Origin: Bacillota bacterium
GTDB taxonomy: Bacteria > Bacillota > Bacilli > Paenibacillales > Paenibacillaceae
DNA length: 64,000 nucleotides
Direction of reading: 5' to 3'
NCBI GenBank assembly: GCA_023460795.1
Contig: JAEWPC010000049.1
Location: 1 to 64,000, forward strand
Shown in pieces: positions 8,702 to 17,435 of this stretch (its first letter is position 1; every line of letters begins with the position of its first letter). Both the position numbers and the translations under genes were made by a program. The notes beneath the pieces were generated by a model, which did no database searches, was not told where the DNA came from, and was given only the letters and a program-made list of their open reading frames with translations.

Positions 8702-8753
8702 TTGACGAATGGAGAGGCCGGTATTATAGTATGTTACAAGACTAACATACTAA
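8702..8753 (+). promoter_or_regulatory. Promoter with GntR-type operator
   Basis: TTGACG (8702-8707) and TATAGT (8725-8730) are 17 bp apart. A perfect 10-bp inverted repeat TAGTATGTTA-N6-TAACATACTA (8727-8752) overlaps the -10 box. It lies directly before a GntR gene, which fits autorepression as in the YtrA family. Confidence 0.8.
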
Positions 8754-8768
8754 TATGGCGGTGGCGCA

Positions 8769-9134
8769 ATGGCAAGCTTCGACGAAGGGCAGCCCATCTT
8801 TCAGCAAATCGCCCAAATGATCGAGGACGACATTCTGAACGGCACCTATCGCAAAGACGATCAAATTTTATCGGTCGCGCAGTTTGCGGGTGTTTTTCAA
8901 ATTAATCCGGCAACCGTGGTGAAGGGAATCGCCCTGCTCGTAAATGAAGGAATCGTGTACAAGAGGAGAGGACTCGGCATGTACGTGTCGGAAGACGCTA
9001 AGGACATCATTAGAAGCAAACGCAAGGAACGGTTCGACCGCGAGCTCGTGGAGAATCTGCTGAACGAAGCGGAGAAGCTCGAGTTGTCAACGGACGAAGT
9101 CATCGAAATGATCAAACAGAGGAAAAGGAGCTGA
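8769..9134 (+). CDS. GntR-family transcriptional regulator, YtrA subfamily
   Basis: 121 residues: a GntR winged helix at about 8-75 (PIFQQIAQMIEDDILNGTYRKDDQILSVAQFA and NPATVVKGIALLVNEGIVYKRRGLGMYV), then a short helical tail with no effector-binding domain. That short tail defines the YtrA subfamily, whose genes usually control adjacent ABC transporters induced by cell-envelope stress. It is followed after 7 bp by such an ABC pair. It is expected to bind the inverted repeat at 8727-8752. Confidence 0.88.
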   Translation: MASFDEGQPIFQQIAQMIEDDILNGTYRKDDQILSVAQFAGVFQINPATVVKGIALLVNEGIVYKRRGLGMYVSEDAKDIIRSKRKERFDRELVENLLNEAEKLELSTDEVIEMIKQRKRS

Positions 9135-9141
9135 TCTGCTA

Positions 9142-10020
9142 GTGAACGCCATTCTCGAGTGCACGAACGTCAACAAAAGCTATGGTAAAACGGACGCGAT
9201 CCGCCATTTGGACCTGAAGCTGGAAGAGAACACCGTATACGGGCTTCTCGGCCGCAACGGAGCCGGGAAAACGACATTGCTCAACATGATCACCGGAGGT
9301 ATTTTCCCCGATTCCGGTAGTATCCAAGTCGGCGGAACGATTCTGAAGCGCGGGGACTCGCCGAAAGACACCTGCTACATTCGGGAGAAAAACTTCCATT
9401 TCGGCGGAGCCAAGGTTATCGAAATATTGGAGCTCGCATCCGCGTTTTATCCGAATTGGGATTGGACTTTCGCGCACCGGCTAGTTCAGACGTTCAAGCT
9501 CAATCCGAATAAAAAAATGCGGCAGCTCTCCAGAGGAATGGAGTCACTCGTCGGCAATATCGTCGGTTTGGCGAGCCGGGCACCGCTGACGATATTCGAT
9601 GAGCCGGTGCTCGGGCTTGACGTTCTGATGCGGGAAAAGTTCTACAGCGTCCTGATGGAGGACTATGCCGAGAACCCGCGGACGATACTGCTGTCCACGC
9701 ATCTGATCGACGAGATCGCCAAAGTGGTGGAGCGGGTATACATCATCGAAGCCGGCAGTATCGCCTTGCAAGACGACGTGGATCACATTCGCTCGCAGTC
9801 TTATATGCTTACCGGCAGCAACGAAGCGATTGACACTTTTACGAGCGGCAAACGCGTCATTTACAAAGAGTCTTACGGCAAGAGTTGCCTTGCGGCGGTT
9901 TACGATACGATCGGGGACGCGGAGCGCTTGCAAGCAGACAAACTGGGCATTTCGGTTGACGGACTGCCTTTGCAGAAATTTTTCGCGTATTTCATCGAGG
10001 GAGGCGAACGAGTTGAATAA
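9142..10020 (+). CDS. ABC transporter ATP-binding protein (YtrB-like)
   Basis: A 292-residue ATPase with Walker A (GRNGAGKTT), Walker B (LTIFDEPVLGLD) and an H-loop (LLSTHLID). The signature reads LSRGM instead of LSGGQ, as is common in the YtrB group. It starts with GTG just after the GntR gene. The last 80 residues form a divergent C-terminal domain. With the next gene it should make an export-type transporter of unknown substrate, probably part of an envelope-stress response. Confidence 0.88.
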   Translation: MNAILECTNVNKSYGKTDAIRHLDLKLEENTVYGLLGRNGAGKTTLLNMITGGIFPDSGSIQVGGTILKRGDSPKDTCYIREKNFHFGGAKVIEILELASAFYPNWDWTFAHRLVQTFKLNPNKKMRQLSRGMESLVGNIVGLASRAPLTIFDEPVLGLDVLMREKFYSVLMEDYAENPRTILLSTHLIDEIAKVVERVYIIEAGSIALQDDVDHIRSQSYMLTGSNEAIDTFTSGKRVIYKESYGKSCLAAVYDTIGDAERLQADKLGISVDGLPLQKFFAYFIEGGERVE

Positions 10021-10699
10021 GCGGATGGCTATGTTCAAGGCGTCTTATCTTCAGCTTCGGATTTATCTGCTAGGCGTGGTCGGCTTTGTGCTGGCGGGGC
10101 TGTTGGCGAACGTTATCGTATTTTTATCGATCGGCGGCGACGATAACACCCAGGTGTCGTTCATGAATCAAATGGTGATTTGCCTGATTTTCGTGGGCAG
10201 CGTGCTCCCGGCGGCATTTTTCAAGAAAATCATTAACGTGGGCGCGACCCGCCAAGAGTACTATTCCGGCTTGCTCATGATTTACGCGATTTGGGCGGCA
10301 GCCGCTTCTTTGTTGAATATCGCGTGGTGGAGATTGGAGATCGGCGTCATTCGGGATTACGAGGACACGTTTAACATTATCGAAATATTCCATTGGGACC
10401 AATTCGGAGCGCTAGGTGCTTTCGTGTATCAGTTCGGTGTTTATATGCTTCTAATGTCCTTGTTGACTTTGCTGTTCTCGGGACTGCGGCATGCGGCCGG
10501 CTGGACGATCTGGGTGATCCTCGTCGCGGCCATACCGGTAGGCACGTCGGTGCCTTCGCTGCGCCCCAAAGTAGCGGATTTCTTCCTGACTCTGCTCTAC
10601 AATGATTCTCTGTGGCAGGGGTTCGGGCTGACGATCGTATTAAGCGCCGGATTCCTCGCTGGCGGCTGGTGGTTTACGAGCAGAAGAACTTTTGCGTAA
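10013..10699 (+). CDS. ABC transporter permease of the GntR/YtrB-like operon
   Basis: 228 residues with six predicted transmembrane helices. I place the start at the TTG at 10013, overlapping the ATPase stop by 8 bp, because AGGGAGG lies 8 bp upstream. An open frame extends further upstream to 9830, but that part lies inside the ATPase gene. No known permease motif stands out beyond the hydrophobic pattern. It forms the membrane part of the transporter and is the last gene of the operon. Confidence 0.8.
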   Translation: MNKRMAMFKASYLQLRIYLLGVVGFVLAGLLANVIVFLSIGGDDNTQVSFMNQMVICLIFVGSVLPAAFFKKIINVGATRQEYYSGLLMIYAIWAAAASLLNIAWWRLEIGVIRDYEDTFNIIEIFHWDQFGALGAFVYQFGVYMLLMSLLTLLFSGLRHAAGWTIWVILVAAIPVGTSVPSLRPKVADFFLTLLYNDSLWQGFGLTIVLSAGFLAGGWWFTSRRTFA

Positions 10700-10823
10700 G
10701 CAGAGGGCTGGGAGCCATCCCCGACTAAAGTCCATCGGACGGCCTCTTCCTTGGATGGGGGCGACGTTCGGAACCGACGATTAGAATGAAAGCAAGCTTG
10801 AGGAGAACCGAGGAGATGACGGA

Positions 10824-11510
10824 ATGAAGGAACGAATTCGACGATCGATCATACGGCCCCTGTGGATGAAGTGGGAAAAAGGCTTTGGATACTTATCGCG
10901 CCTAAGCAGTTCCTATATCGCACATTTCGGAATTTGCAGCGTCATGGTGAAGAAGCATCGGGGAGAGATCATCCGGTGCCAAGACGGAACTTGTATCCGC
11001 CCGGGCGATCCGATCGGGGAGCTGCACCTGAATAACGCGAAAGTATTGGAGCTGCTGGAGTCCCGGGGCTCCGACCGGGCGGCGCTCGCCGTCGCGCGAA
11101 TGATGCGGGACTCGCTGAAGCAGATCGACCTGGCTATTGCCTACCGTCCGGCAATGTCCCAGATCAAGGCGCTGGTCGGCATCACGCTGCTGCATCGCGG
11201 GCTCACGCACGGACTCGGCTTCGAACGCCATCCGGTGAAATCAGGGCTGTTCGAGCGGCTGACCACATCCTATCTGCGGCTTCTGTTGGCCGTTATGCAT
11301 CCGGATGGGCAGAAGCGGATCGGCAGACGCACGGAACGGCTTGTCCCGGTCATGCTGGTCCATACCCGAAGCTCACTGAGTAATCGGTTCGCGACGACGT
11401 TCCGAGAAACGCGCTCCGGCCCGTTCGATCCGTCTCCGCCGGTATCCCTCGAAGTCGTGTCGTACACGCGTTCGCTTAACCTTGGAGAGGTGAATTTCGT
11501 TGAGGATTAG
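10824..11510 (+). CDS. YkoP-like conserved protein of unknown function
   Basis: 228 residues, basic, with no signal peptide and no clear membrane segment. The central part (GICSVMVKKHRGEIIRCQDGTCIRPGDPIGELHLNN ... IDLAIAYRP) resembles the YkoP-type domain, which also occurs as an extra domain on some polysaccharide deacetylases. The ATG at 10824 has AGGAG 8 bp upstream. Its 3' end overlaps the start of a lipid glycosyltransferase gene by 11 bp, so the two are probably co-translated and act together in envelope lipid or glycan metabolism. No catalytic motif is visible. Confidence 0.55.
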   Translation: MKERIRRSIIRPLWMKWEKGFGYLSRLSSSYIAHFGICSVMVKKHRGEIIRCQDGTCIRPGDPIGELHLNNAKVLELLESRGSDRAALAVARMMRDSLKQIDLAIAYRPAMSQIKALVGITLLHRGLTHGLGFERHPVKSGLFERLTTSYLRLLLAVMHPDGQKRIGRRTERLVPVMLVHTRSSLSNRFATTFRETRSGPFDPSPPVSLEVVSYTRSLNLGEVNFVED

Positions 11511-12690
11511 GAACAGGAATAGGCAGAAAATACTCGTACTGTCAGGTTCGTTAGGCGACGGGCATCGACAGGCTGCTCGCGCCATTCTAGAGGCGGCTGG
11601 CGCCGGAGGGCCCGACGTTGAAGCGGTCGTCGTCGATCTGTTGGAATGGACGCATCCTCGCCTCCACTCGGTCGGCAAATTTCTATTCGAACAATGGGTG
11701 AAGAAGCTCCCCGCGTCCTATAGCTACCTGTTTCGAAAAACGAGAGGGGACAACACGCTCTCCAAGCTTGCCAAGGGCATGCAATCTTACAATCTGAACC
11801 GGATGCTTGAGCTGCTGCACGAGGTGAAACCGACCGCCGTGGTCAGCACGTTCCCTCTAGCGTCGGCGGCCATGTCGGCCTTGAAAACCCGCGGATTGAC
11901 GGACGTTCCGTTCGTTACGGTCGTCACCGACCATACCGACCATAGCTTCTGGATCTATCCGCTTACCGACAAGTATCTCGTCGCATCGGAACGCGTTCGG
12001 GAGGCGTTCCTCCGCAAGGGAGTCACAGGTGACCGAATCGAAGTGACCGGCATTCCGATCGGGTTATCATACGGACAATCGGCAGATCGGGACGGGCTGC
12101 GGGCCCGCCACGGGCTGCATCGATCTTTACCTACCGTGCTGGTAATGGGCGGCGGTCTCGGGATGATCGACGAGGAGTTCACCGACATGCTAAAGTCTCC
12201 GGCGTTCGCGAACGACGTTCAATTCATTCTCGTATGCGGACGGAATCGCAAGTTGGAGCAGGAGCTGAAGGATGAGTTCCGGCATGCGGGCAGCCGGGTC
12301 CTCGTCACCGGCTTTGTGGATCACGTGCACGAGCTGATGGCGCTGTCCGATCTGATCGTGACTAAGCCGGGCGGACTGACGACTTCCGAGGCGCTCGCTT
12401 CGCAGCTGCCGATGCTGCTGTATCAGTCGCAGCTCGGTCAAGAGAAGGATAATGCGGCGTATCTCACCGGCATAGGGGCCGCTCTTGAAGCGGGCAGCCT
12501 GTCGGAGCTGTCGGATCTACTCGCGACCCTATTGAAGGATCGAAGCTTGCTTGATGCCATGAAGCGAAGAGCGGCGATGCACCGACCGAAGACGCCTTCG
12601 ACTCGCGTGCTGCAGGCAGTTGTGGATACGAGAGCGTTCAGGCTCCCTTATTGGGAAGAATCGGTCCTACCGATGTATGCAGAGGCTTAG
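11500..12690 (+). CDS. MGDG-synthase-like glycosyltransferase (UgtP-related)
   Basis: 396 residues. The N-terminal half is a MGDG_synth domain (VLSGSLGDGHRQAARAI; VVTDHTDHSFWI). The C-terminal half is a GT28-type nucleotide-sugar-binding domain (VLVMGGGLGMID; VTGFVDHVHELMALSDLIVTKPGGLTTSEALA). Such enzymes transfer a hexose from a UDP-sugar to diacylglycerol or a related lipid at the inner face of the membrane. The TTG start at 11500 has GGAGAGG 9 bp upstream and overlaps the YkoP-like gene. The exact sugar and acceptor cannot be read from the sequence. Confidence 0.85.
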   Translation: MRIRNRNRQKILVLSGSLGDGHRQAARAILEAAGAGGPDVEAVVVDLLEWTHPRLHSVGKFLFEQWVKKLPASYSYLFRKTRGDNTLSKLAKGMQSYNLNRMLELLHEVKPTAVVSTFPLASAAMSALKTRGLTDVPFVTVVTDHTDHSFWIYPLTDKYLVASERVREAFLRKGVTGDRIEVTGIPIGLSYGQSADRDGLRARHGLHRSLPTVLVMGGGLGMIDEEFTDMLKSPAFANDVQFILVCGRNRKLEQELKDEFRHAGSRVLVTGFVDHVHELMALSDLIVTKPGGLTTSEALASQLPMLLYQSQLGQEKDNAAYLTGIGAALEAGSLSELSDLLATLLKDRSLLDAMKRRAAMHRPKTPSTRVLQAVVDTRAFRLPYWEESVLPMYAEA

Positions 12691-12713
12691 ATTTGCCGGA
12701 TAGCGGACCGAAC

Positions 12714-12746
12714 AATCCTCCTAGAGCTCAAGCTAAGGAGGATTTT
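12714..12746 (+). terminator. Intrinsic terminator
   Basis: AATCCTCC (12714-12721) pairs with GGAGGATT (12737-12744), followed by a short T-run, after the glycosyltransferase stop codon. Confidence 0.75.
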
Positions 12747-12756
12747 AGGTTTAGCA

Positions 12757-12786
12757 TTGTGTAACCGCTTACTTTTGTTTTATGCT
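12757..12786 (+). promoter_or_regulatory. Putative catabolite-response element over a promoter
   Basis: TGTAACCGCTTACT at 12760-12773 matches the cre consensus TGWAANCGNTNWCA at every fixed position except the last. It lies between a possible -35 (TTGTGT, 12757-12762) and -10 (TATGCT, 12781-12786), so bound CcpA would repress the dehydrogenase gene. The promoter boxes are weak, and the cre match is the better evidence. Confidence 0.5.
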
Positions 12787-12827
12787 CATATCAGAATGAT
12801 GGAGACGACAACGAGGAGGAGCAGTCG

Positions 12828-14483
12828 GTGAGTTACGATGTTATCGTAATAGGAGCTGGGTTAGCCGGTCTCGTGGCTACGGCGGAAGCGGCGGATGCGG
12901 GGCGGAGGGTGCTGCTGCTCGATCAAGAGCCGGAGGCGTCGCTCGGCGGCCAAGCATGGTGGTCGTTCGGGGGGCTGTTCCTCGTCGATTCGCCCGAGCA
13001 GCGCAGAATGGGTATCCGGGATAGCTACGAGCTGGCGCTGCAAGATTGGATGGGCTCGGCAGGCTTCGACCGGGAAGAGGATGAGGATTACTGGGGACGC
13101 CAATGGGCGGAAGCCTATGTGAAGTTCGCGGCGGGCGAGAAAAGAGAGTGGCTGCACCGGATGGGCGTGCGCTTCTTCCCGGTCGTCGGCTGGGCGGAGC
13201 GCGGCGGGCATCTGGCCGAAGGGCATGGCAATTCCGTGCCGAGGTTCCATATCGTGTGGGGGACGGGACCGGGAATCGTCGCGCCGTTCGAACGCCGCGT
13301 CCGCGAGCATAGGAAGAACGGGCTCGTCGAATATAAACCGCGCCATCGCGTGGATCGGTTGCTTACCCGAGAGGGCGCGGCGCGCGGAGCGAGCGGAGCC
13401 GTGCTCGCGCCGAGCTCCGCCGCGCGCGGGGAAGCCAGCACTAGAGAGGTTGTCGGCGAATTCGAGTACGAGGCTCGCGCCGTTATCGTAACGAGCGGCG
13501 GCATTGGCGCCAACCACGAGCTTATCCGGAAGAATTGGCCGAGCCGGCTCGGGGAGCCGCCATCCCGCATGCTGTCAGGCGTTCCGGACCACGTGGACGG
13601 ACGGATGCTGGCCATTACCGAAGAAGCGGGTGGCCGCATCGTGAACCGAGATCGGATGTGGCACTACACCGAGGGCCTGAAGAACTGGGCTCCGATCTGG
13701 TCCAATCACGGCATCCGCATCCTCCCCGGCCCGTCCTCGTTGTGGCTGGACGCGCTAGGACAGCGGTTTCCGGTCCCGGCATTGCCGGGGTTCGACACGC
13801 TCGGAACGCTCGAAGCGATTCAGAAGACGGGCTACCCGTATTCGTGGTTTATTCTAACGCAGAAGATCATCGAGAAGGAGTTCGCGCTGTCCGGCTCCGA
13901 ACAGAATCCGGACCTGACCGGCAAGAGCATCCGCCTGCTGCTGAAACGCGTGTTCTCCGGCGCGCCGGGTCCGGTGCAGGCGTTCATGGACAAAGGCGAG
14001 GACTTCGTCATCGCGGGCAACCTGCCGGACCTTGTCGCAGGCATGAACAAGCTGACGGGCGACAACCTGCTCGATCTCGAGACGATCGAGAGACAGATCC
14101 AAGCGCGAGACCGGCAGATCGACAATAAATTCGCGAAGGACTTGCAGATTACGGCGATCCGCGGCGCGCGGCATTATCGCGGCGATAAGCTTATTCGCGT
14201 TGCGAAGCCCCATCGGATTCTGGATCCGAAGAACGGGCCTCTCATCGCCGTGCGGCTTAACCTCGTCAGTCGCAAAACGCTCGGAGGACTGCAGACGAAC
14301 TTGTCCGGCCGCGTGCTGAATGACGAGGGCAAGGAAGTACCGGGCTTGTACGCGGCCGGCGAAGTCGCCGGATTCGGCGGAGGCGGCGTGCATGGCTACC
14401 GCGCGCTCGAGGGCACGTTCCTCGGCGGCTGCTTGTTCAGCGGACGCGTGGCAGGCCGCGCAGCGGCAGCAGACTTGAAATAG
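12828..14483 (+). CDS. FAD-binding dehydrogenase (KstD/fumarate-reductase flavoprotein family)
   Basis: 551 residues with an N-terminal Rossmann FAD site (DVIVIGAGLAGLVATAEAAD) and a C-terminal FAD contact region (GLYAAGEVAGFGGGGVHGYRALEGTFLGG), the arrangement of the flavoprotein family that includes 3-ketosteroid delta-1-dehydrogenases and fumarate reductases. No signal peptide is seen. It starts with GTG at 12828 after GAGGAGGAG. It stands alone with its own promoter and possible cre site. The substrate is unknown; the family label KstD-like does not prove steroid use. Confidence 0.82.
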   Translation: MSYDVIVIGAGLAGLVATAEAADAGRRVLLLDQEPEASLGGQAWWSFGGLFLVDSPEQRRMGIRDSYELALQDWMGSAGFDREEDEDYWGRQWAEAYVKFAAGEKREWLHRMGVRFFPVVGWAERGGHLAEGHGNSVPRFHIVWGTGPGIVAPFERRVREHRKNGLVEYKPRHRVDRLLTREGAARGASGAVLAPSSAARGEASTREVVGEFEYEARAVIVTSGGIGANHELIRKNWPSRLGEPPSRMLSGVPDHVDGRMLAITEEAGGRIVNRDRMWHYTEGLKNWAPIWSNHGIRILPGPSSLWLDALGQRFPVPALPGFDTLGTLEAIQKTGYPYSWFILTQKIIEKEFALSGSEQNPDLTGKSIRLLLKRVFSGAPGPVQAFMDKGEDFVIAGNLPDLVAGMNKLTGDNLLDLETIERQIQARDRQIDNKFAKDLQITAIRGARHYRGDKLIRVAKPHRILDPKNGPLIAVRLNLVSRKTLGGLQTNLSGRVLNDEGKEVPGLYAAGEVAGFGGGGVHGYRALEGTFLGGCLFSGRVAGRAAAADLK

Positions 14484-14586
14484 AACGAAAACCGCAGGGC
14501 TGTTAAATATAGGTAGATAATAAAACTTGCTATTAGGTTTGCGTTCGTGTTAAGATGCTTCTTGTGTCTGCGACACTTGATCGTGT

Positions 14587-14663
14587 GGAGCCGTGGTGTA
14601 GTGGCCTAACATGCCTGCCTGTCACGCAGGAGATCGCGGGTTCGAATCCCGTCGGCTCCGCCA
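14587..14663 (+). tRNA. tRNA-Asp (anticodon GTC)
   Basis: The acceptor stem GGAGCCG (14587-14593) pairs with CGGCTCC (14653-14659), followed by discriminator G and an encoded CCA (14661-14663). The anticodon arm CCTGC-CTGTCAC-GCAGG gives anticodon GTC, and GGTTCGAATCC is the T-arm. It sits about 100 bp upstream of a gene for glutamyl-Q-tRNA(Asp) synthetase, which modifies exactly this tRNA. Confidence 0.97.
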
Positions 14664-14699
14664 TCAACCTTTACCTATTAATGATTACGCATAAGTACG

Positions 14700-14728
14700 G
14701 AGCAGAGCTAGTCGGCTGCTCTTTTTTT
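14700..14728 (+). terminator. Intrinsic terminator between tRNA-Asp and gluQ
   Basis: GAGCAG (14700-14705) pairs with CTGCTC (14716-14721), followed by seven Ts. It would end the tRNA transcript before gluQ. I see no obvious separate promoter in the 39 bp after it, so read-through may feed gluQ. Confidence 0.85.
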
Positions 14729-14767
14729 GTATATTCCCCTACTTCCTCTTCGAAGGAGATGCGAGAG

Positions 14768-15742
14768 ATGACGATTCGCAGAGGACGCTTCGCCCCGACG
14801 CCATCGGGATTGCTGCATATCGGCAACGCCTTCACTGCCGTCGCTTCTTGGCTGCAAATGCGCCAGGCGAACGGACAATTCGTGCTGCGCGTCGAGGATA
14901 TCGACACCGCCCGCTCGCGCGCGGATCTGGCGCGGCGGCAGCTCGATGACCTGCGATGGCTCGGCATCGACTGGGACGAAGGTCCGGACGTCGGAGGGCC
15001 GCATGCTCCTTACGTGCAGAGCGAGCGAATGTCGCTCTACGAGGCGGCGCTGGAGCGTCTGAAGCAAGCAGGCTTGATGTATCCGTGCTATTGCAGCCGC
15101 AGCGAGCTCGCCAGAATCGCCAGCGCTCCGCACGGTCTATCCTCCGAAGGAGGGGCGTACCCGGGCATTTGCCGACATTTGACCGAGGAGGAGCGGCAAG
15201 CGAAGGAAGCCCATAAGACGCCTGCCTTGCGCTTTAAGATGTCCGGCCAGCCCGTCACGTTCAACGACGGTTGGGCGGGAGAGACGACGTTCGTAGGCGA
15301 TGCGGTCAGCGATTTCGTCGTGAAGCGGGCGGACGGCATGTTCAGCTATCAGCTGGCCGTGACGGTCGACGACGCCGCGATGGGCATCACCGACGTGCTG
15401 CGGGGCGCCGATCTGCTTGATTCGACGCCTCGGCAACTGGCCTTGTACGAGGCGCTGGGGCTGACGGCGCCTAGCTTCGCTCATGTGCCGCTGATCGTGG
15501 GCGCTGACGGAGAGCGGCTGTCCAAGCGCGACCGTTCGCTCACGCTGACCAGCCTGAGAGATGCGGGCGTTGCGCCTGAAAGGTTGATCGGCGTGCTGGC
15601 TAACGCGGCGGGCTGGATCGATCGTCCGGAACCGATAACCGCGCGGGAGCTCATTCCGTCCTTCCGCGCGGTTCAACAGCGCGACGGCGAGCCGCAGGGG
15701 CGGCTCGCCTTAAGCGATTCGTTATGGCGCATGCTGACCTGA
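14768..15742 (+). CDS. gluQ: Glutamyl-Q tRNA(Asp) synthetase
   Basis: 324 residues, the usual length for GluQ-RS, which is a GluRS catalytic core without the anticodon-binding domain. It carries the class I HIGH-type motif (LHIGN, 17-20), a KMSKS-type motif (RLSKRD, ~250-255) and the zinc ligands CYC...YPGIC. It activates glutamate and attaches it to queuosine at position 34 of tRNA-Asp. The ATG at 14768 has AAGGAG 9 bp upstream. A longer in-frame extension runs back through the tRNA gene and is not real. The gene directly follows tRNA-Asp(GTC), its known substrate. Confidence 0.92.
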   Translation: MTIRRGRFAPTPSGLLHIGNAFTAVASWLQMRQANGQFVLRVEDIDTARSRADLARRQLDDLRWLGIDWDEGPDVGGPHAPYVQSERMSLYEAALERLKQAGLMYPCYCSRSELARIASAPHGLSSEGGAYPGICRHLTEEERQAKEAHKTPALRFKMSGQPVTFNDGWAGETTFVGDAVSDFVVKRADGMFSYQLAVTVDDAAMGITDVLRGADLLDSTPRQLALYEALGLTAPSFAHVPLIVGADGERLSKRDRSLTLTSLRDAGVAPERLIGVLANAAGWIDRPEPITARELIPSFRAVQQRDGEPQGRLALSDSLWRMLT

Positions 15743-15754
15743 CGCGACGGAAGG

Positions 15755-16636
15755 TTAGAAGTTCGGTTTACCCATTTTCCCGGCTTGGAAGTCCGCGTAC
15801 GCTTGGATGACTTCTTCGCGCGAGTTCATGACGAACGGTCCGTATTGGAACACCGGCTCGCCGAGCGGTTCCCCGCTTAATACGAGCACGAGCGTATCGT
15901 CCGTCAGGCCTTCGATGCGAATATCGCCGGCGCCGTTGCCGAAGAGGACGAACTCGCCTTCGGCCGCCGTTCGCGACTCGTTCACGCGAGCGCTGCCCCG
16001 CAGCACGATCGCAGCGGAGTTGTACGCGGCCGGAAGCTCAAACTGCGCAACTCCGTTAGCTCTGAACGCAATGTCGAACAGATGGATCGGCGTGAACGTC
16101 TTCGCCGGCCCGCGGATACCGTTGTAATCCCCGGAGATGATCCGTACCTCTCCTCCGCCGTTCGGCAATGCCGCGCGTCCCATGTTTTCTTTCAGAAGTT
16201 CTTGATATCTCGGCGGGTGCATTTTATGCTCGCGAGGCAAGTTCACCCAAAGCTGAACGAAGTGGAACGTGCCTCCCCGTTTAGCAAACTCCCGTTCGTG
16301 ATATTCCTTGTGCAGCAGCCCCGAACCGGCCGTCATCCACTGCACGTCGCCCGGCCCGATGATGCCGTGATTGCCGTAATTGTCGTGATGCTCCACGAAT
16401 CCTTCGTACGCGATGGACACCGTCTCGAAACCCCTGTGCGGATGCGCGCCTACGCCTTTAGGGGCGGCGCTTGGCCCGAAATCGTATGGCGCGTTGTAGT
16501 CCAGCAGGAGGAACGGGCTGAACCTTTCCCCGAAGTCGTGCCCGGACGGAAAAAAGTTCGAAACGCGAAATCCGTCGCCGACCATATGGAATGGCGCTCC
16601 TGTATATGTGCCTTCGATAGCGCGATAGGTGTACAT
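15755..16636 (-). CDS. Pirin family protein
   Basis: 293 residues forming two cupin domains. The N-terminal metal site is visible as GAHPHRGFETVS plus a later His/Glu set (HHDNYGNHG; HKEYHER). Bacterial pirins include quercetinase-like enzymes and redox-sensitive regulators. The gene has its own promoter, overlapped by an operator nearly identical to that of the MarR gene at 40.1 kb. It is therefore probably induced by electrophiles or quinones, and it may act on aromatic compounds. It is convergent with gluQ. Confidence 0.88.
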   Translation of the reverse strand: MYTYRAIEGTYTGAPFHMVGDGFRVSNFFPSGHDFGERFSPFLLLDYNAPYDFGPSAAPKGVGAHPHRGFETVSIAYEGFVEHHDNYGNHGIIGPGDVQWMTAGSGLLHKEYHEREFAKRGGTFHFVQLWVNLPREHKMHPPRYQELLKENMGRAALPNGGGEVRIISGDYNGIRGPAKTFTPIHLFDIAFRANGVAQFELPAAYNSAAIVLRGSARVNESRTAAEGEFVLFGNGAGDIRIEGLTDDTLVLVLSGEPLGEPVFQYGPFVMNSREEVIQAYADFQAGKMGKPNF

Positions 16637-16690
16637 GATTCATCGCTCCTTTGTAATGAATTTGCCTTCCGCTAATATCTTTATTTCAAA

Positions 16691-16731
16691 TATCTTAAAT
16701 TAAAGATAACATGGAACAACCTATTCGTCAA
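16691..16731 (-). promoter_or_regulatory. Pirin promoter with MhqR-type operator
   Basis: Read on the minus strand, TTGACG (16731-16726) is followed after 17 bp by TATCTT (16708-16703), which is the first third of the operator TATCTTTAATTTAAGATA (16708-16691). The operator differs at one position from the perfect palindrome at 40049-40066. The promoter spacing and the use of TATCTT as -10 are the same at both sites. Confidence 0.8.
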
Positions 16732-16868
16732 CAAGAATACGACTTCCCGGATGCGGCGGGTTTGCGGGAATCGGCATCAGGGTGCTATTCTTAATAGACT
16801 GGCAATAAACCGAGAAAGAGGCCTTTTTCGGTTACAATCGCACTGCGAAATGCAAGGAGGCAATTCTT

Positions 16869-17432
16869 ATGTCCATCGTTCCAAGTATGCTCGAGTTCAA
16901 CCAACAATTCGTTAAGGACAAAAAATACGAAAAGTATTTGACCGACAAGTTTCCGGAGAAGAAGGCCGTGGTCCTCACCTGCATGGATACGCGGTTGATC
17001 GAGCTGTTGCCCAAAGCGCTCGGCTTCAAGAACGGCGACGCGAAGTTCATTAAGAACGCCGGGGCGATTCTGACCCAGCCTTTCGGAAGCGCCATGCGCA
17101 GCATTCTGGTCGCGGTGCACGAGCTAGGCGCGCGCGAGATGCTCGTCATCGGGCATAAGGGCTGCGGCATGACGAACATCGATTCCGGCAAGATCGTGGA
17201 GAAGATGATCCAGCACGGCGTCGATCCGGTATCGATTGAGACGCTGGAGAACGCGGGCATACGCATGGATAAGTTTTTCCGCGGCTTCAGCAAACCGGAA
17301 GAAGGCGTCATGGACAGCGTGCGCATGATACGCCGGCATCCGCTTTTCCCGCCGGACGTTCCCGTCCACGGCTTCGTCATCGATCCGGAGACCGGCGAGA
17401 TCGAAGTCATCGTGCTCGACTATAGAGAATAG
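16869..17432 (+). CDS. Beta-class carbonic anhydrase (YtiB-like)
   Basis: 187 residues, a short beta-carbonic anhydrase. The zinc ligands are Cys38, His96 and Cys99 (TCMDTR; GHKGCGM), with Asp40 and Arg42 as the catalytic dyad. It interconverts CO2 and bicarbonate in the cytoplasm. It is a single gene with AAGGAGG upstream and a strong terminator just downstream. Confidence 0.92.
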   Translation: MSIVPSMLEFNQQFVKDKKYEKYLTDKFPEKKAVVLTCMDTRLIELLPKALGFKNGDAKFIKNAGAILTQPFGSAMRSILVAVHELGAREMLVIGHKGCGMTNIDSGKIVEKMIQHGVDPVSIETLENAGIRMDKFFRGFSKPEEGVMDSVRMIRRHPLFPPDVPVHGFVIDPETGEIEVIVLDYRE

Positions 17433-17435
17433 AAT

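Noticed and set aside
14555..14767. N-terminal extension of gluQ
   Set aside because: The extension reads through the tRNA-Asp gene and a terminator. The protein from 14768 has the family's normal length.
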